Positions 19,561 to 29,506 are shown, numbered from the stretch's first letter. The stretch: 64,000 nt of DNA from CAJCIT01 sp963771305 (GCA_963771305.1 CAVYTS010000018.1:288916-352915), one strand, 5' to 3'. Notes: generated from the sequence alone by a model not told the origin. A program made the numbers and translations.

Positions 19561-20841
19561 CTACTCTCCGAACAGCCGCTTCAACGCTGCCCACTGCCGC
19601 TTCACCCATCCCGGTTGCGGGGCGGCCTTGGCTTCCATCTGTTCCACCGGTAGCGGCGCGGCCTTCGTCACCGTGTCCGCGTCGCCCGGCTGGAAGGGTT
19701 CTTTCCCGCTCAACCGCACCCGGTCTCCGTTAAAGGCGTAGTGGCGAAGCCAGTACTTGCCATCGTCGTCCCGGTCAATGACGGAAAATGTCCGGTTGAC
19801 GGAGCCCGGCTCCGCTGTATCCACCCGGATGGGGAAGTAGCCCTCCAGATCGCGTGCACGAAACGCCGTTTCGTAGCGGTGACGCCGGCGGTTCCAGGTG
19901 AACACGCGAATGGCGTCGAAATCGAAGCTCTGGACCTCGGACGAAACGGCCCACAACCAGTCGTGTTTCACACCCTTGTCCTTATCGTCCACCGCACCCA
20001 AGTCGAAGTAGGCAGCTATCCGTTTGCCTTCACCGTATTGGGCCACCTCATCGGGAATCGAGATGTTGAGGTTGCGCGAGAGCACCCAGCCGCACTGCTT
20101 ATCCTTGGTGCGGATCAGCGTCCAGTCCTCATCGATCGCCACCGGCTTCTTGGCAGCCTTTGCGGCCGCCTTTTGGTCCGCCGGGCGGGACGGCTTCGCC
20201 GGCTCGTCAGGTTCGTCTTCGTTGATATGTAGCTTTTCTGCCGAGAGATCTTTCCAGTTGTCGGGCGGTTTGGGTGCCGGTGGCTTGGGCAGCTTGAATG
20301 CGTTCGCCTTCTGGGTCTTCTCCTTCTTCGGCCGCCGCGCGGCTGCTTGCGACCGCGTTAGCGCCAGATTCGCCGGCGCCGCCCCCACCGCTTTCGGCGC
20401 CATCTTGTGGGCAAGCACCTCCACGGATCCACCCTCCGGAATCTTGGTAAAGGAGGGTGACAGGCGATTCGGCTCGATGTGGACGTTGAGCGCGTCGTAA
20501 ACCGTGGCCGCGCCTTGTGATGGCAGAGTCAACGCGTGCGCGGTGTTCTTCTTGAACTCATCCATCTGCTCGGTGCTGAGCAACTGTGCGGCATCGACCC
20601 AACCGACCGCATTTTGTTCCGTGCGGACCTGGACGTAACGCCGCCGCACGTCGAGAATACGCAGCCGGTCCCCGTGCTTCAACATCACCGACGTGCCGTT
20701 CTTCTGGCTCGGATCAACCCGCAGTGTGAGCGTCGCAGGGGCAATGTAAGCATAGCCCAGCGTGTTCTGTTGCTCAGGGGCGCAAGCAGCGATGGCCAGC
20801 AGCACAGCAACGGTCGTCAGCCGTAGCAACCGGTTCTTCAT
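19561..20841 (-). CDS. lipoprotein with SH3-like domains
   Basis: A 426-aa predicted lipoprotein. Starting at the ATG at 20841 gives a signal peptide ending in lipobox LAIAAC, so Cys is acylated by the Lgt/LspA pathway encoded at 33.8-35.2 kb. Bacterial SH3-like modules are at about 30-90 (LRVDPSQKNGTSVMLKHGD, VGWVDAAQLL), about 110-150, and again before WVLSRNLNISIP. A Lys/Pro/Ala-rich linker lies between. The C-terminal ~180 residues (FDAIRVFTWNRRRHRYETAF) form a domain with a recurrent W-x-R-x-R-H-R-Y-E-T motif. Probably binds cell wall or another ligand in the periplasm. Last gene of the coaD-aminotransferase operon. Confidence 0.8.
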   Translation of the reverse strand: MKNRLLRLTTVAVLLAIAACAPEQQNTLGYAYIAPATLTLRVDPSQKNGTSVMLKHGDRLRILDVRRRYVQVRTEQNAVGWVDAAQLLSTEQMDEFKKNTAHALTLPSQGAATVYDALNVHIEPNRLSPSFTKIPEGGSVEVLAHKMAPKAVGAAPANLALTRSQAAARRPKKEKTQKANAFKLPKPPAPKPPDNWKDLSAEKLHINEDEPDEPAKPSRPADQKAAAKAAKKPVAIDEDWTLIRTKDKQCGWVLSRNLNISIPDEVAQYGEGKRIAAYFDLGAVDDKDKGVKHDWLWAVSSEVQSFDFDAIRVFTWNRRRHRYETAFRARDLEGYFPIRVDTAEPGSVNRTFSVIDRDDDGKYWLRHYAFNGDRVRLSGKEPFQPGDADTVTKAAPLPVEQMEAKAAPQPGWVKRQWAALKRLFGE

Positions 20842-20861
20842 GGACAGATGAGAAGGGGCCA

Positions 20862-22052
20862 CTAGCCCTTCATGTGATCAACAAATCGATGCAGCCGGTC
20901 GAGCCCGCGCTCCAGTTCATGCATGGAGGTCGCGTAGGAAATGCGGACGTGCTCCTTGGTTCCAAAAGCCTCGCCGGGCACGACTGCAACGTGTGCCTCG
21001 GCCAGCAGCTTCTCTGAGAACTCCAGCGAGTTCTTAACCTTCCCACCTTGAAACGCTACGCTGATGTTCGGATAGGCGTAGAACGCGCCTTTCGGAATAC
21101 CAATCGAAATACCAGGGATCTGCCGCAACCGGTCAATCACAAAATCCCGCCGGCGCCGGTACTCCGCGAGCATGACCGGGACAGAGGCCTGCGACCCCAG
21201 CATCGCTTCCACGGCTGCCTTCTGCGCAATCGAGGTCGGATTCGAAGTGCTGTGACTTTGAAGCTTCATCATGGCGTTGATGATCGGCGCCGGAGCCAGC
21301 GCAAACCCAATGCGCCACCCGGTCATCGCATAGGTCTTTGAAAGCGAGCCGGCCACCACCACGTTGTCCTTCGCCCCTTCCGCCGCCGCGATCGAGAACG
21401 GCTTGTCCTCATAAAGAAACTGGCAATAGCACTCATCGGTCATCAGTAACACGCCCCGCCGCGAGGTCAGCTCATAGATACGCAGGAACTCTTCCTTCGA
21501 CAACACCGCCCCGCTCGGGTTCGAGGGGGAGTTGATGATCACCAGCTTGGTTTTGGCCGTCAGGTGAGGTTCCAGCATCTTGGCCGTCAGATCGAAACCG
21601 GCGTGCTCGTCCGTTTCTACGAACACACAACGGCCCCCGGCGTAGTTCACCACGTCCTTGTAGGTGACCCAGTACGGCACCGGGATCACGACTTCGTCGC
21701 CAGGATTGATCAATGCCTGTGTCAGATTGAAAATCGCGTGCTTGCCGCCCACCGTCACCATGCACTCCGGCACCGAGTAGTTAGTGCCGAAATCGGCCTT
21801 ATGACGTTCGCAGATCGCCTGCCGCAACTCTTGTGTGCCGCCCGCTGGCGTGTACTTGGTGAAGTTCGCGCCCAGCGCGGCGATCGCGGCATTCTTGATG
21901 TTGTCTGGCGTGGGGAAGTCGGGCTCCCCGGCGCCAAAGTCCACCACGTCGACGCCTTCGCGGCGCAATTTGTCCGCGTCGGCCGCCACCTTCATGGTGG
22001 ACGACACGCCGATGGTCGAAATTCGTTCTGCGATTTCCAATGTGGCTTGCAT
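20862..22052 (-). CDS. pyridoxal-phosphate aminotransferase, class I (aspartate/aromatic)
   Basis: Transfers amino groups between amino acids and 2-oxo acids; 396 aa. The PLP lysine is K239 in SLSKTYAMTGWR, the PLP-ring Asp is in TDECY (about 206), and the cofactor/substrate Asn is in NSPSNPSG (about 178). GAGEPDF at about 40-46 and KYTPAGG are typical of the AspC Ib subgroup. The start is 2 nt after the coaD stop, so they form one operon. Aspartate versus aromatic specificity is uncertain. Confidence 0.92.
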   Translation of the reverse strand: MQATLEIAERISTIGVSSTMKVAADADKLRREGVDVVDFGAGEPDFPTPDNIKNAAIAALGANFTKYTPAGGTQELRQAICERHKADFGTNYSVPECMVTVGGKHAIFNLTQALINPGDEVVIPVPYWVTYKDVVNYAGGRCVFVETDEHAGFDLTAKMLEPHLTAKTKLVIINSPSNPSGAVLSKEEFLRIYELTSRRGVLLMTDECYCQFLYEDKPFSIAAAEGAKDNVVVAGSLSKTYAMTGWRIGFALAPAPIINAMMKLQSHSTSNPTSIAQKAAVEAMLGSQASVPVMLAEYRRRRDFVIDRLRQIPGISIGIPKGAFYAYPNISVAFQGGKVKNSLEFSEKLLAEAHVAVVPGEAFGTKEHVRISYATSMHELERGLDRLHRFVDHMKG

Positions 22053-22054
22053 AG

Positions 22055-22591
22055 CTAAATTGCTTGTTGTTCCTTCTTCGCTTGTATCTTCTTCTTCAGC
22101 CGTTCTTCCACTGGTTTCGGCACCAGTCCGGAGACGTTGCCGTTCAGCGAAATCACTTCCTTCACCGTTTGCGAGCTGATGAACGAGTAGGCTTCACCCG
22201 CCATCAGAAATACCGTCTCGGTTTCCGGCCGTAGCCGCCGGTTCATCAGTGCCATCTGTAACTCGAGCTCATAGTCTGAAATGGCTCGGATGCCGCGCAG
22301 GATCAGGTTCGCATTTCGCTTGGCGGCGTAGTCCACCAGCAACCCTTCAAACGAATCAACCTCGACATTCGGAAATGCCGCCGTTACTTCGGTCAACATC
22401 TCCATCCGCTCGCCAACCGTGAACAGGGGCGCCTTTGCAGCGTTACCGAGGATCGCCACAATCAGCCGGTCGAAGAGCTTGGAGCCGCGCGAGATCAGAT
22501 CCAGATGCCCGTTCGTGATGGGATCGAACGAGCCGGGATAAATCGCGACGACCGGGTGGGCATGCACTGCTTCATTCGAATGTTTGGTCAT
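22055..22591 (-). CDS. coaD: phosphopantetheine adenylyltransferase
   Basis: Makes dephospho-CoA from 4'-phosphopantetheine and ATP in CoA synthesis; 178 aa. The nucleotidyltransferase motif is YPGSFDPITNGH (18-29), with the second motif RGIRAISDYELELQMALMNR and the C-terminal SSQTVKEV. The protein is slightly longer than usual (about 160), owing to some 13 N-terminal residues before VVAIYPG. Promoter-proximal gene of a three-gene operon. Confidence 0.96.
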   Translation of the reverse strand: MTKHSNEAVHAHPVVAIYPGSFDPITNGHLDLISRGSKLFDRLIVAILGNAAKAPLFTVGERMEMLTEVTAAFPNVEVDSFEGLLVDYAAKRNANLILRGIRAISDYELELQMALMNRRLRPETETVFLMAGEAYSFISSQTVKEVISLNGNVSGLVPKPVEERLKKKIQAKKEQQAI

Positions 22592-22702
22592 CGCGCCCGA
22601 ACCTTCAGTGTAGCGAAATGGGCTCCTCCGGCTGCGAACATTTCAACGGTAGCAAGCGCTTCGGGAGTTGACGAAACTGGGGCGTCACGATGATTGAAAC
22701 AA

Positions 22703-22731
22703 TCCGCGTTCATCGGCGTTCATCCGCGAAC
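22703..22731. repeat. short tandem CGTTCATC-type repeat
   Basis: Two close copies of an octamer-like unit (CGCGTTCATCGG then CGTTCATCCGCG) lie in the 217-bp divergent spacer between coaD and the dehydratase. Such units occur in intergenic repeats of many bacteria; no function is claimed. Confidence 0.3.
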
Positions 22732-22808
22732 AGATCTTATGCTTTTCGCGTTCACGCCCGACTGCCACGCACGCCCTCGACTCTCACCTGTAAAATTGGC
22801 TTGGCTCC

Positions 22809-24764
22809 ATGAAACCCATCCCGTTAGAGTCCGTTCTCGATTCCGGCGACCCCTCGCTCTTTGACGTGGCGACTCATGCCCCGGGTCCCGCCGGAGCTCT
22901 ACCTCTGACGCCCGACGTGCTTCTCCATGAACCCTCCGGCAATCTTTTCGGCCTCAGCCAGAACGTGGGGATGGGTTGGAGCCCCCAGGCACTCGGCGGC
23001 GGCGACATCATGATTCTCAGCACGCATGGCGGGCTACAAGGCGCTGATGGAAAACCCGTTGCGCTCGGCCTTCACACCGGGCATTGGGAGGTTCATCAAC
23101 TTGTGGCGGAGGCCGCACGCACGCTCACCAGCCAGGGCGCCGTCCCCTTTGCTGCGTATTGCACTGACCCTTGCGACGGGCGAACCCAAGGCACCGCCGG
23201 CATGTTTGATTCACTGCCCTATCGCAACGATGCCGCGGTGATCTTCCGCCGCCTAATTCGCTCACTGCCAACCGCCCAGGGTGTCATCGGAGTGGCAACT
23301 TGCGACAAAGGACTGCCGGCAATGATGATGGCGCTGGCCGGTACGTCGAACCTTCCGTGCGTCCTGGTTCCAGGCGGAGTCACCTTGCTTCCCGAAAGCG
23401 GCGAAGATGCCGGCCGCGTCCAGAGCATCGGCGCGCGTTATGCCCACGGGCAAATCACTTTGGAAGAAGCCGCGGAGGCGGGATGCCGGGCGTGCGCCAC
23501 TCCCGGCGGCGGCTGCCAGTTTCTAGGGACGGCCGCAACATCCCAAGTGGTTGGTGAAGCGCTGGGCCTGTCGCTGACCCATTCGGCGCTCTCGCCCTCG
23601 GGACATCCCATATGGAGGGACACGGCCCGCCGGTCAGCGCTAGCGTTGTTGCGCTCCCGCGAGCGCGGACTTCTTCTAAAGGATATCCTCACGGATGCGT
23701 CTCTCGTCAACGCCATGGTGGTTCATGCCGCGTTTGGCGGTTCCACCAATCTGCTGTTGCATATACCAGCCATCGCCCACGCCGCTGGTTTGAAGCGCCC
23801 TACCGCGAAAGATTGGGCTCATGTCAATGCTCGTGTCCCGCGGCTGGTGGATGCGTTGCCGAATGGCCCGCGCAGCTTTGCGACCGTGCAAGTCTTCCTG
23901 GCCGGAGGGGTCCCGGAGGTGATGCTGCATTTGCGGGAGGCCGGACTGCTCGATACGAGTGTTCTCACCGCGTCGGGCGAAACACTTGGAGCGATGCTCG
24001 ATTGGTGGGAGCAGTCGGAGCGGCGGCTGCAATTGCGAAGCCAGTTACAGCGGATCGATGGCATTGACCCCGGCGACGTCATCATGGGCCCCGATCAGGC
24101 ACGTGCTAACGGCCTGACCTCCACGGTCTGCTTCCCTCATGGAAACCTTGCACCCGAGGGCTCCGTCGTGAAGAGCACCGCGATCGACCCGTCTGTTGTC
24201 GACGCCGACGGAGTCTATCGCAAGCGCGGTCCGGCTCGTGTCTTCACCACGGAGACTGCCGTGATCGAGGCCATCAAGGGGAAGGTGGTTCAGGCCGGCG
24301 ACATCCTGATCCTCATTTGCCGCGGCCCACTCGGTTCCGGCATGGAGGAGATTTACCAAATCACCTCCGCGTTGAAGCATCTCACTTTTGGCAAGCAAGT
24401 CGCCGTGCTCACAGACGCACGCTTCAGTGGCGTTTCCACCGGCGCCTGCATTGGCCACGTGTCGCCCGAAGCGCTTGCCGATGGACCGATCGGCAAACTC
24501 CGCGATGGCGACGTTGTCGAGATCCAGATCGACCGCAATACGCTCGACGGCTCAGTCAACTTTGTCGGCGAAAATGGCGAGATCTTCTCAGCCGAACACG
24601 GCGCCACGCGGCTGGCGCAACGAACGCCCCGCGGAGACCTCGCTCCCGATCCGCGTCTTCCCACCGACACGCGACTGTGGGCCGTCCTGCAACAGGCCAG
24701 CGGTGGAACCTGGGGCGGATGCGTTTACGATTTGGACGCCATCGCCAACAAACTCACTACCTGA
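22809..24764 (+). CDS. YjhG/YagF family dehydratase (probable D-xylonate dehydratase)
   Basis: A 651-aa member of the IlvD/Edd superfamily of iron-sulfur dehydratases. Length and N-terminus (LPLTPDVLLHEPSGNLFGLSQN) match the YjhG/YagF branch, not IlvD (about 560-615 aa). Conserved cysteines for the cluster and Mg site are in CTDPCDGRTQGT, GVATCDKGLPAM and ATPGGGCQFLGTAATSQ. The product would be 2-keto-3-deoxy-pentonate. The SDR gene 48 nt downstream could supply or process the sugar acid. The naming rests on overall family features I recall, not on a search. Confidence 0.85.
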   Translation: MKPIPLESVLDSGDPSLFDVATHAPGPAGALPLTPDVLLHEPSGNLFGLSQNVGMGWSPQALGGGDIMILSTHGGLQGADGKPVALGLHTGHWEVHQLVAEAARTLTSQGAVPFAAYCTDPCDGRTQGTAGMFDSLPYRNDAAVIFRRLIRSLPTAQGVIGVATCDKGLPAMMMALAGTSNLPCVLVPGGVTLLPESGEDAGRVQSIGARYAHGQITLEEAAEAGCRACATPGGGCQFLGTAATSQVVGEALGLSLTHSALSPSGHPIWRDTARRSALALLRSRERGLLLKDILTDASLVNAMVVHAAFGGSTNLLLHIPAIAHAAGLKRPTAKDWAHVNARVPRLVDALPNGPRSFATVQVFLAGGVPEVMLHLREAGLLDTSVLTASGETLGAMLDWWEQSERRLQLRSQLQRIDGIDPGDVIMGPDQARANGLTSTVCFPHGNLAPEGSVVKSTAIDPSVVDADGVYRKRGPARVFTTETAVIEAIKGKVVQAGDILILICRGPLGSGMEEIYQITSALKHLTFGKQVAVLTDARFSGVSTGACIGHVSPEALADGPIGKLRDGDVVEIQIDRNTLDGSVNFVGENGEIFSAEHGATRLAQRTPRGDLAPDPRLPTDTRLWAVLQQASGGTWGGCVYDLDAIANKLTT

Positions 24765-24812
24765 CTGAACCGTTCGCATCGTGGCCAGGGGTCGCCTCAT
24801 CCAACCGGCAGT

Positions 24813-25607
24813 ATGGACTTACAACTCTCTGGCAAGAAGGCTCTCGTCACCGGATCCACGGCAGGAATAGGACTGGCTATTGGCGCAGCCCTCGCCGCCG
24901 AAGGCGCCACCGTCATCTTGAACGGCCGGACTCATCAGCGCGTGGACGCGGCCGTGAAGCAGGTGCTGACCAAGTCCCCCGCCGCCTCGGTTACCGGCGT
25001 TGCGATCGACCTCGCTACGGCTGCCGGTGCCGCTAGGCTTTTTGAACGGGTTCCCGACCTGGACATCCTGGTGAACAACCTGGGCATCTTTAAGCCCACG
25101 CCGTTCGATCAAATTACCGATGAAGAGTGGCAACAGTTCTTCGACGTGAATGTGATGAGCGGTGTACGTTTAAGCCGCTACTACCTGCCCAAACTGCTGG
25201 CCAAAAACTGGGGCCGCATCGTGTTTATCTCCAGTGAATCCGCCCTGAATGTGCCTCCCGAAATGATTCAGTATGGCTTCACCAAGACGGCACAACTTGC
25301 GATTGCCCGCGGCTTGGCGGAAACCACCGCCGGCACTGGCGTGACTGTGAATAGCGTGCTACCAGGCCCAACGCGCTCGGAGGGCGTGGAAACCTACGTT
25401 CAGCAGTTGGCCCATGCCCAGAATCTGTCCGCCGCCGAAGTGGAAGCTGCGTTCTTCAAGCAGGCCCGACCCACTTCATTGCTCCAGCGCTTCGCCGAAC
25501 CGGAGGAAGTCGCCGCGACAGTGGCTTTCATTTGCAGCCCGCTGGCTTCCGTCACCAACGGCACTGCGGTGCGCGCGGAAGGCGGCCTCTTGCGTCACTT
25601 GGGCTAA
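24813..25607 (+). CDS. short-chain dehydrogenase/reductase
   Basis: A 264-aa NAD(P)-dependent oxidoreductase with the classical SDR layout: cofactor motif TGSTAGIG (13-20), VNNLG at about 87-91, catalytic Ser at about 141 (FISSESA) and YGFTK (Y154, K158). The C-terminal end NGTAVRAEGG is typical. Follows the dehydratase by 48 nt, so it probably acts in the same sugar-acid pathway. Confidence 0.88.
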   Translation: MDLQLSGKKALVTGSTAGIGLAIGAALAAEGATVILNGRTHQRVDAAVKQVLTKSPAASVTGVAIDLATAAGAARLFERVPDLDILVNNLGIFKPTPFDQITDEEWQQFFDVNVMSGVRLSRYYLPKLLAKNWGRIVFISSESALNVPPEMIQYGFTKTAQLAIARGLAETTAGTGVTVNSVLPGPTRSEGVETYVQQLAHAQNLSAAEVEAAFFKQARPTSLLQRFAEPEEVAATVAFICSPLASVTNGTAVRAEGGLLRHLG

Positions 25608-25616
25608 GACTGAGCC

Positions 25617-26114
25617 TCAATCCTGTTCCCGATAGAACGCGATCAGGTCCAGACTGGCGGGCTTCTCACCGAGTTGTCGCATCATGCTCGTCACTTGGCC
25701 CCGATGGTGTGTTCCGTGATTCACCACGTGCACAACTATCTGCCAGATCGGGCTATCATACGAGACGCCGGCCATTGATTTATAGGCGATTGTGCGTTCC
25801 CAGTCGCTCTCGCTGAGACCCGCTGCGAATGCGATCATGCGATCGATCACGGCCAGCCATACTTCGGCGAGATCGTACATGCAACCCGGCGATGAGTAAT
25901 CTTCCCGCTTTCCGTTCGGCCGCTGTTCCAGTCTTTCAAGCCACACCACGTCGGCTTGATAGAGATGAACGACGGTGTCGTAAACGCTGGCAAACGAACC
26001 ATGAAGATTGCGCACCAGCCGTTCGGAATCGAGCTGCTGCACCTCCGTCAGGACACGGTGTGTAGCCCAGCGATGGTATTGGAGATGACTCTTGAGGCTT
26101 TGCGAGTAAGTCAC
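25617..26114 (-). CDS. DinB family protein
   Basis: A 165-aa four-helix-bundle protein of the DinB/YfiT-like superfamily, metal-dependent and often involved in thiol or stress chemistry. The GTG at 26114 removes a Gly-rich, non-homologous upstream extension. The metal-binding His pattern fits: one in the first helix (YHRWATHRV), then VNHGTHHRGQVTSMMRQLG near the end. It is convergent with the SDR gene (9 nt apart) and divergent from the DUF2157 gene. Activity unknown. Confidence 0.82.
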   Translation of the reverse strand: MTYSQSLKSHLQYHRWATHRVLTEVQQLDSERLVRNLHGSFASVYDTVVHLYQADVVWLERLEQRPNGKREDYSSPGCMYDLAEVWLAVIDRMIAFAAGLSESDWERTIAYKSMAGVSYDSPIWQIVVHVVNHGTHHRGQVTSMMRQLGEKPASLDLIAFYREQD

Positions 26115-26219
26115 AACTACTGTTATCTCACTCGTCGGCGGAGCGCCTTGGCCCGACGAGCCGAGATCCGGACGAAGGCCCAGCCCACCACCCCCAAATT
26201 GAGATAGAGTGAGGCTTCG

Positions 26220-27329
26220 ATGCACAAAGACTGGGAGACGCCGCTCGAGCGGTGGACTTCGGCTGGGCTGATTGACCGGGCGACGGCCGTCCGTATTCGT
26301 GAGCTCGAAGAAACGCGTATGCCCGCACAGGGTCTCCGCTGGCCCGTCCTAGTTGCGTTGGGATTCGGAACCATCTTGCTCGCTGCCGGAATACTCCTCT
26401 TCGTCTCGGCGCACTGGGATCAGTTGTCACCGGCCGAACGAATGACCGTGGTCGTGCTAATGATTGCTGTCCTTCATACCGGCGGCGCTTTAGCCGCAGG
26501 GCGCTTCGAAGGCCTCTCGATTTCGCTTCACGCCATCGGCACCATCGCGCTAGGCGCAGGCATTGCGCTGGCCGGTCAGATCTATCACCTCAGCGAGCAT
26601 TGGCCGTCTGCGATTCTGCTCTGGGCCGTGGGCGCGGCCGCCGCGTGGGCACTCTTGCGCCAGTGGCCGCAGGCCGCGATGACAGCCATCCTCGCTCCCT
26701 GGTGGGCGGCGAGCGAGTGGTGGTTGGATTCACACCATTTGAACGAACGCGTGCCAGTCGCGATTGGCCTGTGCGCCCTTGCATTCACGTATCTCACGTG
26801 CAGTCGAAGCGAGAAGGACTCTTCCGTTCGTCTTGCGCTTGGTTGGCTAGGCGGCGTCGCCTTGATTCCAACCGCTGCGTGGGTAGCGGTCCCTCAGTCT
26901 TGGACCCGAACCAATTTCGAATGGTCGTCGAACTGGCTGCCGATGTTGATCGCAATCGCGGCCCCTCTGGCTCTGGCGCTTGTTCGGCGCGGGCAAGCCG
27001 CTCTCTGGAATGTAGGCGCAGCAGTTTGGGTTCTGCTACTCTCCACCCTGTCCGTTGCGAAGTTCAACGTCGCCATCTACCTCTGGTGCTTCGTGGGGAG
27101 CGTCGGACTCGCATACTGGGGAATTCGCGAACAGCGCCCGGAACGGGTAAATGTCGCGTTTCTGGGGTTTGCCATAACAGTCTTGGTCTTCTACTTCTCA
27201 GATGTCATGGCCAAGCTCGATCGCGCTCTTAGTCTGATCCTGCTCGGTGTGCTGTTCCTCGGCGGAGGCTGGCTGCTGGAGCGCATGCGCCGCAAGATCA
27301 TTGCGCGGATGAGGACGGTGCCTGCATGA
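26220..27329 (+). CDS. DUF2157 family membrane protein
   Basis: A 369-aa integral membrane protein. A cytosolic N-terminal helical region (about 1-40, WETPLERWTSAGLIDRATAVRI) precedes about nine hydrophobic segments, beginning with VLVALGFGTILLAAGILLFV. DUF2157 proteins are of unknown function and often pair with a GDYXXLXY protein, exactly as seen here: the next gene overlaps by 4 nt (ATGA). Confidence 0.82.
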   Translation: MHKDWETPLERWTSAGLIDRATAVRIRELEETRMPAQGLRWPVLVALGFGTILLAAGILLFVSAHWDQLSPAERMTVVVLMIAVLHTGGALAAGRFEGLSISLHAIGTIALGAGIALAGQIYHLSEHWPSAILLWAVGAAAAWALLRQWPQAAMTAILAPWWAASEWWLDSHHLNERVPVAIGLCALAFTYLTCSRSEKDSSVRLALGWLGGVALIPTAAWVAVPQSWTRTNFEWSSNWLPMLIAIAAPLALALVRRGQAALWNVGAAVWVLLLSTLSVAKFNVAIYLWCFVGSVGLAYWGIREQRPERVNVAFLGFAITVLVFYFSDVMAKLDRALSLILLGVLFLGGGWLLERMRRKIIARMRTVPA

Positions 27330-27802
27330 AACAGCTCTATCGTGGACTTCTTGTGAGCATCCTTCAATGCGCGATGGTGCTCAGCATGACGGCAAAGTAT
27401 GAATGGGACCGGGAACGGCTCGCCAGGGTTTGGGCCAGGGTCGCGCCCGTTGACCCCAACGCTCCAATTCGAGGCCGGTACTTGCAATTGAGGGTGGAAG
27501 TCGTCATGGCTGGTGCCCTTTCAGGGTCCTTGCCGGCGCACATTCGGCTTGCCGTTCAGGACGGACAACTCACCGCTAGGCCTGACGACAGCGGCGCCTT
27601 AGAAGTTTGGAATACCCTGGGTCGGACCTCCCTCACACAACCCGTAGCCTTCTTCTTGTCCGATACGGTGGCCGATCCCTCTCGCCTGAAACCGGGCGAA
27701 GAACTGTGGGTCGAGGTGAGTGTCCCGCCCAACTCTATGCCGCGTCCTATTCGGCTTGGCATCAAGAAAGACGGCGTCCTCACCCCGCTGAATCTAAGGT
27801 AA
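27326..27802 (+). CDS. GDYXXLXY-like protein, partner of DUF2157
   Basis: A 158-aa protein with an N-terminal membrane anchor or signal (LYRGLLVSILQCAMVLSMTA). The family motif appears as RGRYLQLRVEV instead of GDYxxLxY, in the expected place. The rest is strand-rich and ends with PRPIRLGIKKDG. Translationally coupled to the DUF2157 gene. Function unknown; probably periplasmic. Confidence 0.7.
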   Translation: MKQLYRGLLVSILQCAMVLSMTAKYEWDRERLARVWARVAPVDPNAPIRGRYLQLRVEVVMAGALSGSLPAHIRLAVQDGQLTARPDDSGALEVWNTLGRTSLTQPVAFFLSDTVADPSRLKPGEELWVEVSVPPNSMPRPIRLGIKKDGVLTPLNLR

Positions 27803-27815
27803 TCGGCCCGAACTG

Positions 27816-29468
27816 CTACGCCTTGATCTTCGCGAACGTTTTCCCGACCAGTTCCTGCGCTTCCTGCTGGATAAGGTGCAGATGGTCCGCGCCGAGAAAA
27901 CTCTCGGCATAAATCTTGTACACATCCTCCGTACCCGATGGCCGCGCCGCGAACCAGCCGTTCTGCGTGGTCACCTTGAGCCCGCCGATTGCCGCACCGT
28001 TCCCTGGCGCCTTGGTCAGCATCGCTGTGATCTTTTCTCCTGCTAACTCCGTCTCCGAAATCCGTTCCGGCGATAGCTTCGCCAGAATCGCCTTCTGCTC
28101 CGGAGAAGCCGGAGCGTCGATGCGCTCATAGACTGGATCGCCGTACTTCTTCGTCAGATCCCGATAGTGCTCACCCGGATCGCGCCCGGTCCGTGCCGTG
28201 ATCTCCGCCGCCAACAAGCCCAGAATGGGTCCGTCCTTATCCGTGGTCCAGACCGAGCCGTCCTGCCGAAGGAACGACGCACCCGCGCTCTCTTCCCCGC
28301 CAAACCCAAGCGATCCATCCAGCAATCCGTCGACAAACCATTTGAACCCGACGGGCACCTCAAGGAGACGCCTCCCAATACCCGCCGCGACGCGATCGAT
28401 GATCGTGCTGCTCACCAACGTCTTCCCAACCGCCGAATCCTTGCGCCAGTTTTGCCGGTTCTGGAACAGATACGAGATCGCCACTGCCAGGTAGTGATTT
28501 GGATTCAGCAAGCCCACGCTCGGCGCAACCACGCCGTGGCGGTCATGGTCCGTATCGCAAGCCCAAGCCACATCAAAGTGATCCTTCAACGCAATCAGGC
28601 TGGCCATCGCGTAGGGCGACGAGCAATCCATGCGAATCTTGCCGTCCCAATCCACCGTCATGAACCGGAACGTCTGGTCAACGTGCTTGTTCACCACCGT
28701 CAAATTCAGCCCGTACTTCTCGCCGATGCGCGCCCAGTAGTCCACGCCCGCGCCACCCAGCGGATCTACGCCTAGCTTCAGCCCGGCACTGACGATCGGG
28801 GCGAAGTCGATCACAGAACCTAAATCGTTCACGTAAGACGAAATGTAGTCATGGCGATGCGTGGTCGCTGCCTGAATCGCTTTCGCATATGAAGCCTGCT
28901 GCACGCCTTGCAGGCCATCGGCCAGCAGTCGATTGGCGCGGTTCTCAATCCACTTTGTCGCCGTCGTGTCGGCAGGACCACCCGTCGTCGGGTTGTATTT
29001 GAAACCTCCGTCGTCGGGCGGATTGTGCGAAGGTGTAATGACCACGCCATCGGCAAGCCCATCCTTCCGCCCTTTGTTGTAGGTGAGAATGGCGTGCGAC
29101 AAAGCCGGCGTCGGCGTGTAGCGGAGATCCTGGTCGATGTAAACCTCTACGCCGTTTGCCGCCAGTACTTCCAGCGCAGACGCTATCGCCGGCTCAGACA
29201 GCCCATGCGTATCGATTGCCAGGAACAGCGGGCCCGTTGTCCCTTCCTGTTTGCGGTACTCGCAGATGGCCTGCGTGATGGCCAGGATGTGCTCTTCATT
29301 AAACGAACTTGAGAACGACGATCCGCGATGTCCCGAGGTTCCAAATGCCACACGCTCCGAAGCGACCGCCGGGTCGGGCCTCAGCGCGTAGTAATCCGTT
29401 ACCAGCCTGGGAAGATTCACCAGCATTTCCGGATCGGCCGGTTTGCCTGCACGTGGATCAATTGCCAT
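27816..29468 (-). CDS. pgm: phosphoglucomutase (alpha-D-glucose specific)
   Basis: Interconverts glucose 1-phosphate and glucose 6-phosphate; 550 aa. The phosphoserine loop is TPSHNPPDDGGFKYN, the metal loop CDTDHDRHG, the sugar-binding loop GGEESAGASF, and the phosphate-binding end ARPSGTEDVYKIYAESF. The ATG at 29468 is chosen for its AGGAG (GCGAGGAGAAGTT) and family match; a longer frame runs to 29534. Follows recQ by 38 nt on the same strand. Confidence 0.95.
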   Translation of the reverse strand: MAIDPRAGKPADPEMLVNLPRLVTDYYALRPDPAVASERVAFGTSGHRGSSFSSSFNEEHILAITQAICEYRKQEGTTGPLFLAIDTHGLSEPAIASALEVLAANGVEVYIDQDLRYTPTPALSHAILTYNKGRKDGLADGVVITPSHNPPDDGGFKYNPTTGGPADTTATKWIENRANRLLADGLQGVQQASYAKAIQAATTHRHDYISSYVNDLGSVIDFAPIVSAGLKLGVDPLGGAGVDYWARIGEKYGLNLTVVNKHVDQTFRFMTVDWDGKIRMDCSSPYAMASLIALKDHFDVAWACDTDHDRHGVVAPSVGLLNPNHYLAVAISYLFQNRQNWRKDSAVGKTLVSSTIIDRVAAGIGRRLLEVPVGFKWFVDGLLDGSLGFGGEESAGASFLRQDGSVWTTDKDGPILGLLAAEITARTGRDPGEHYRDLTKKYGDPVYERIDAPASPEQKAILAKLSPERISETELAGEKITAMLTKAPGNGAAIGGLKVTTQNGWFAARPSGTEDVYKIYAESFLGADHLHLIQQEAQELVGKTFAKIKA

Positions 29469-29506
29469 AACTTCTCCTCGCCCCAAGCATTCTCTCAAAG
29501 ACTCGG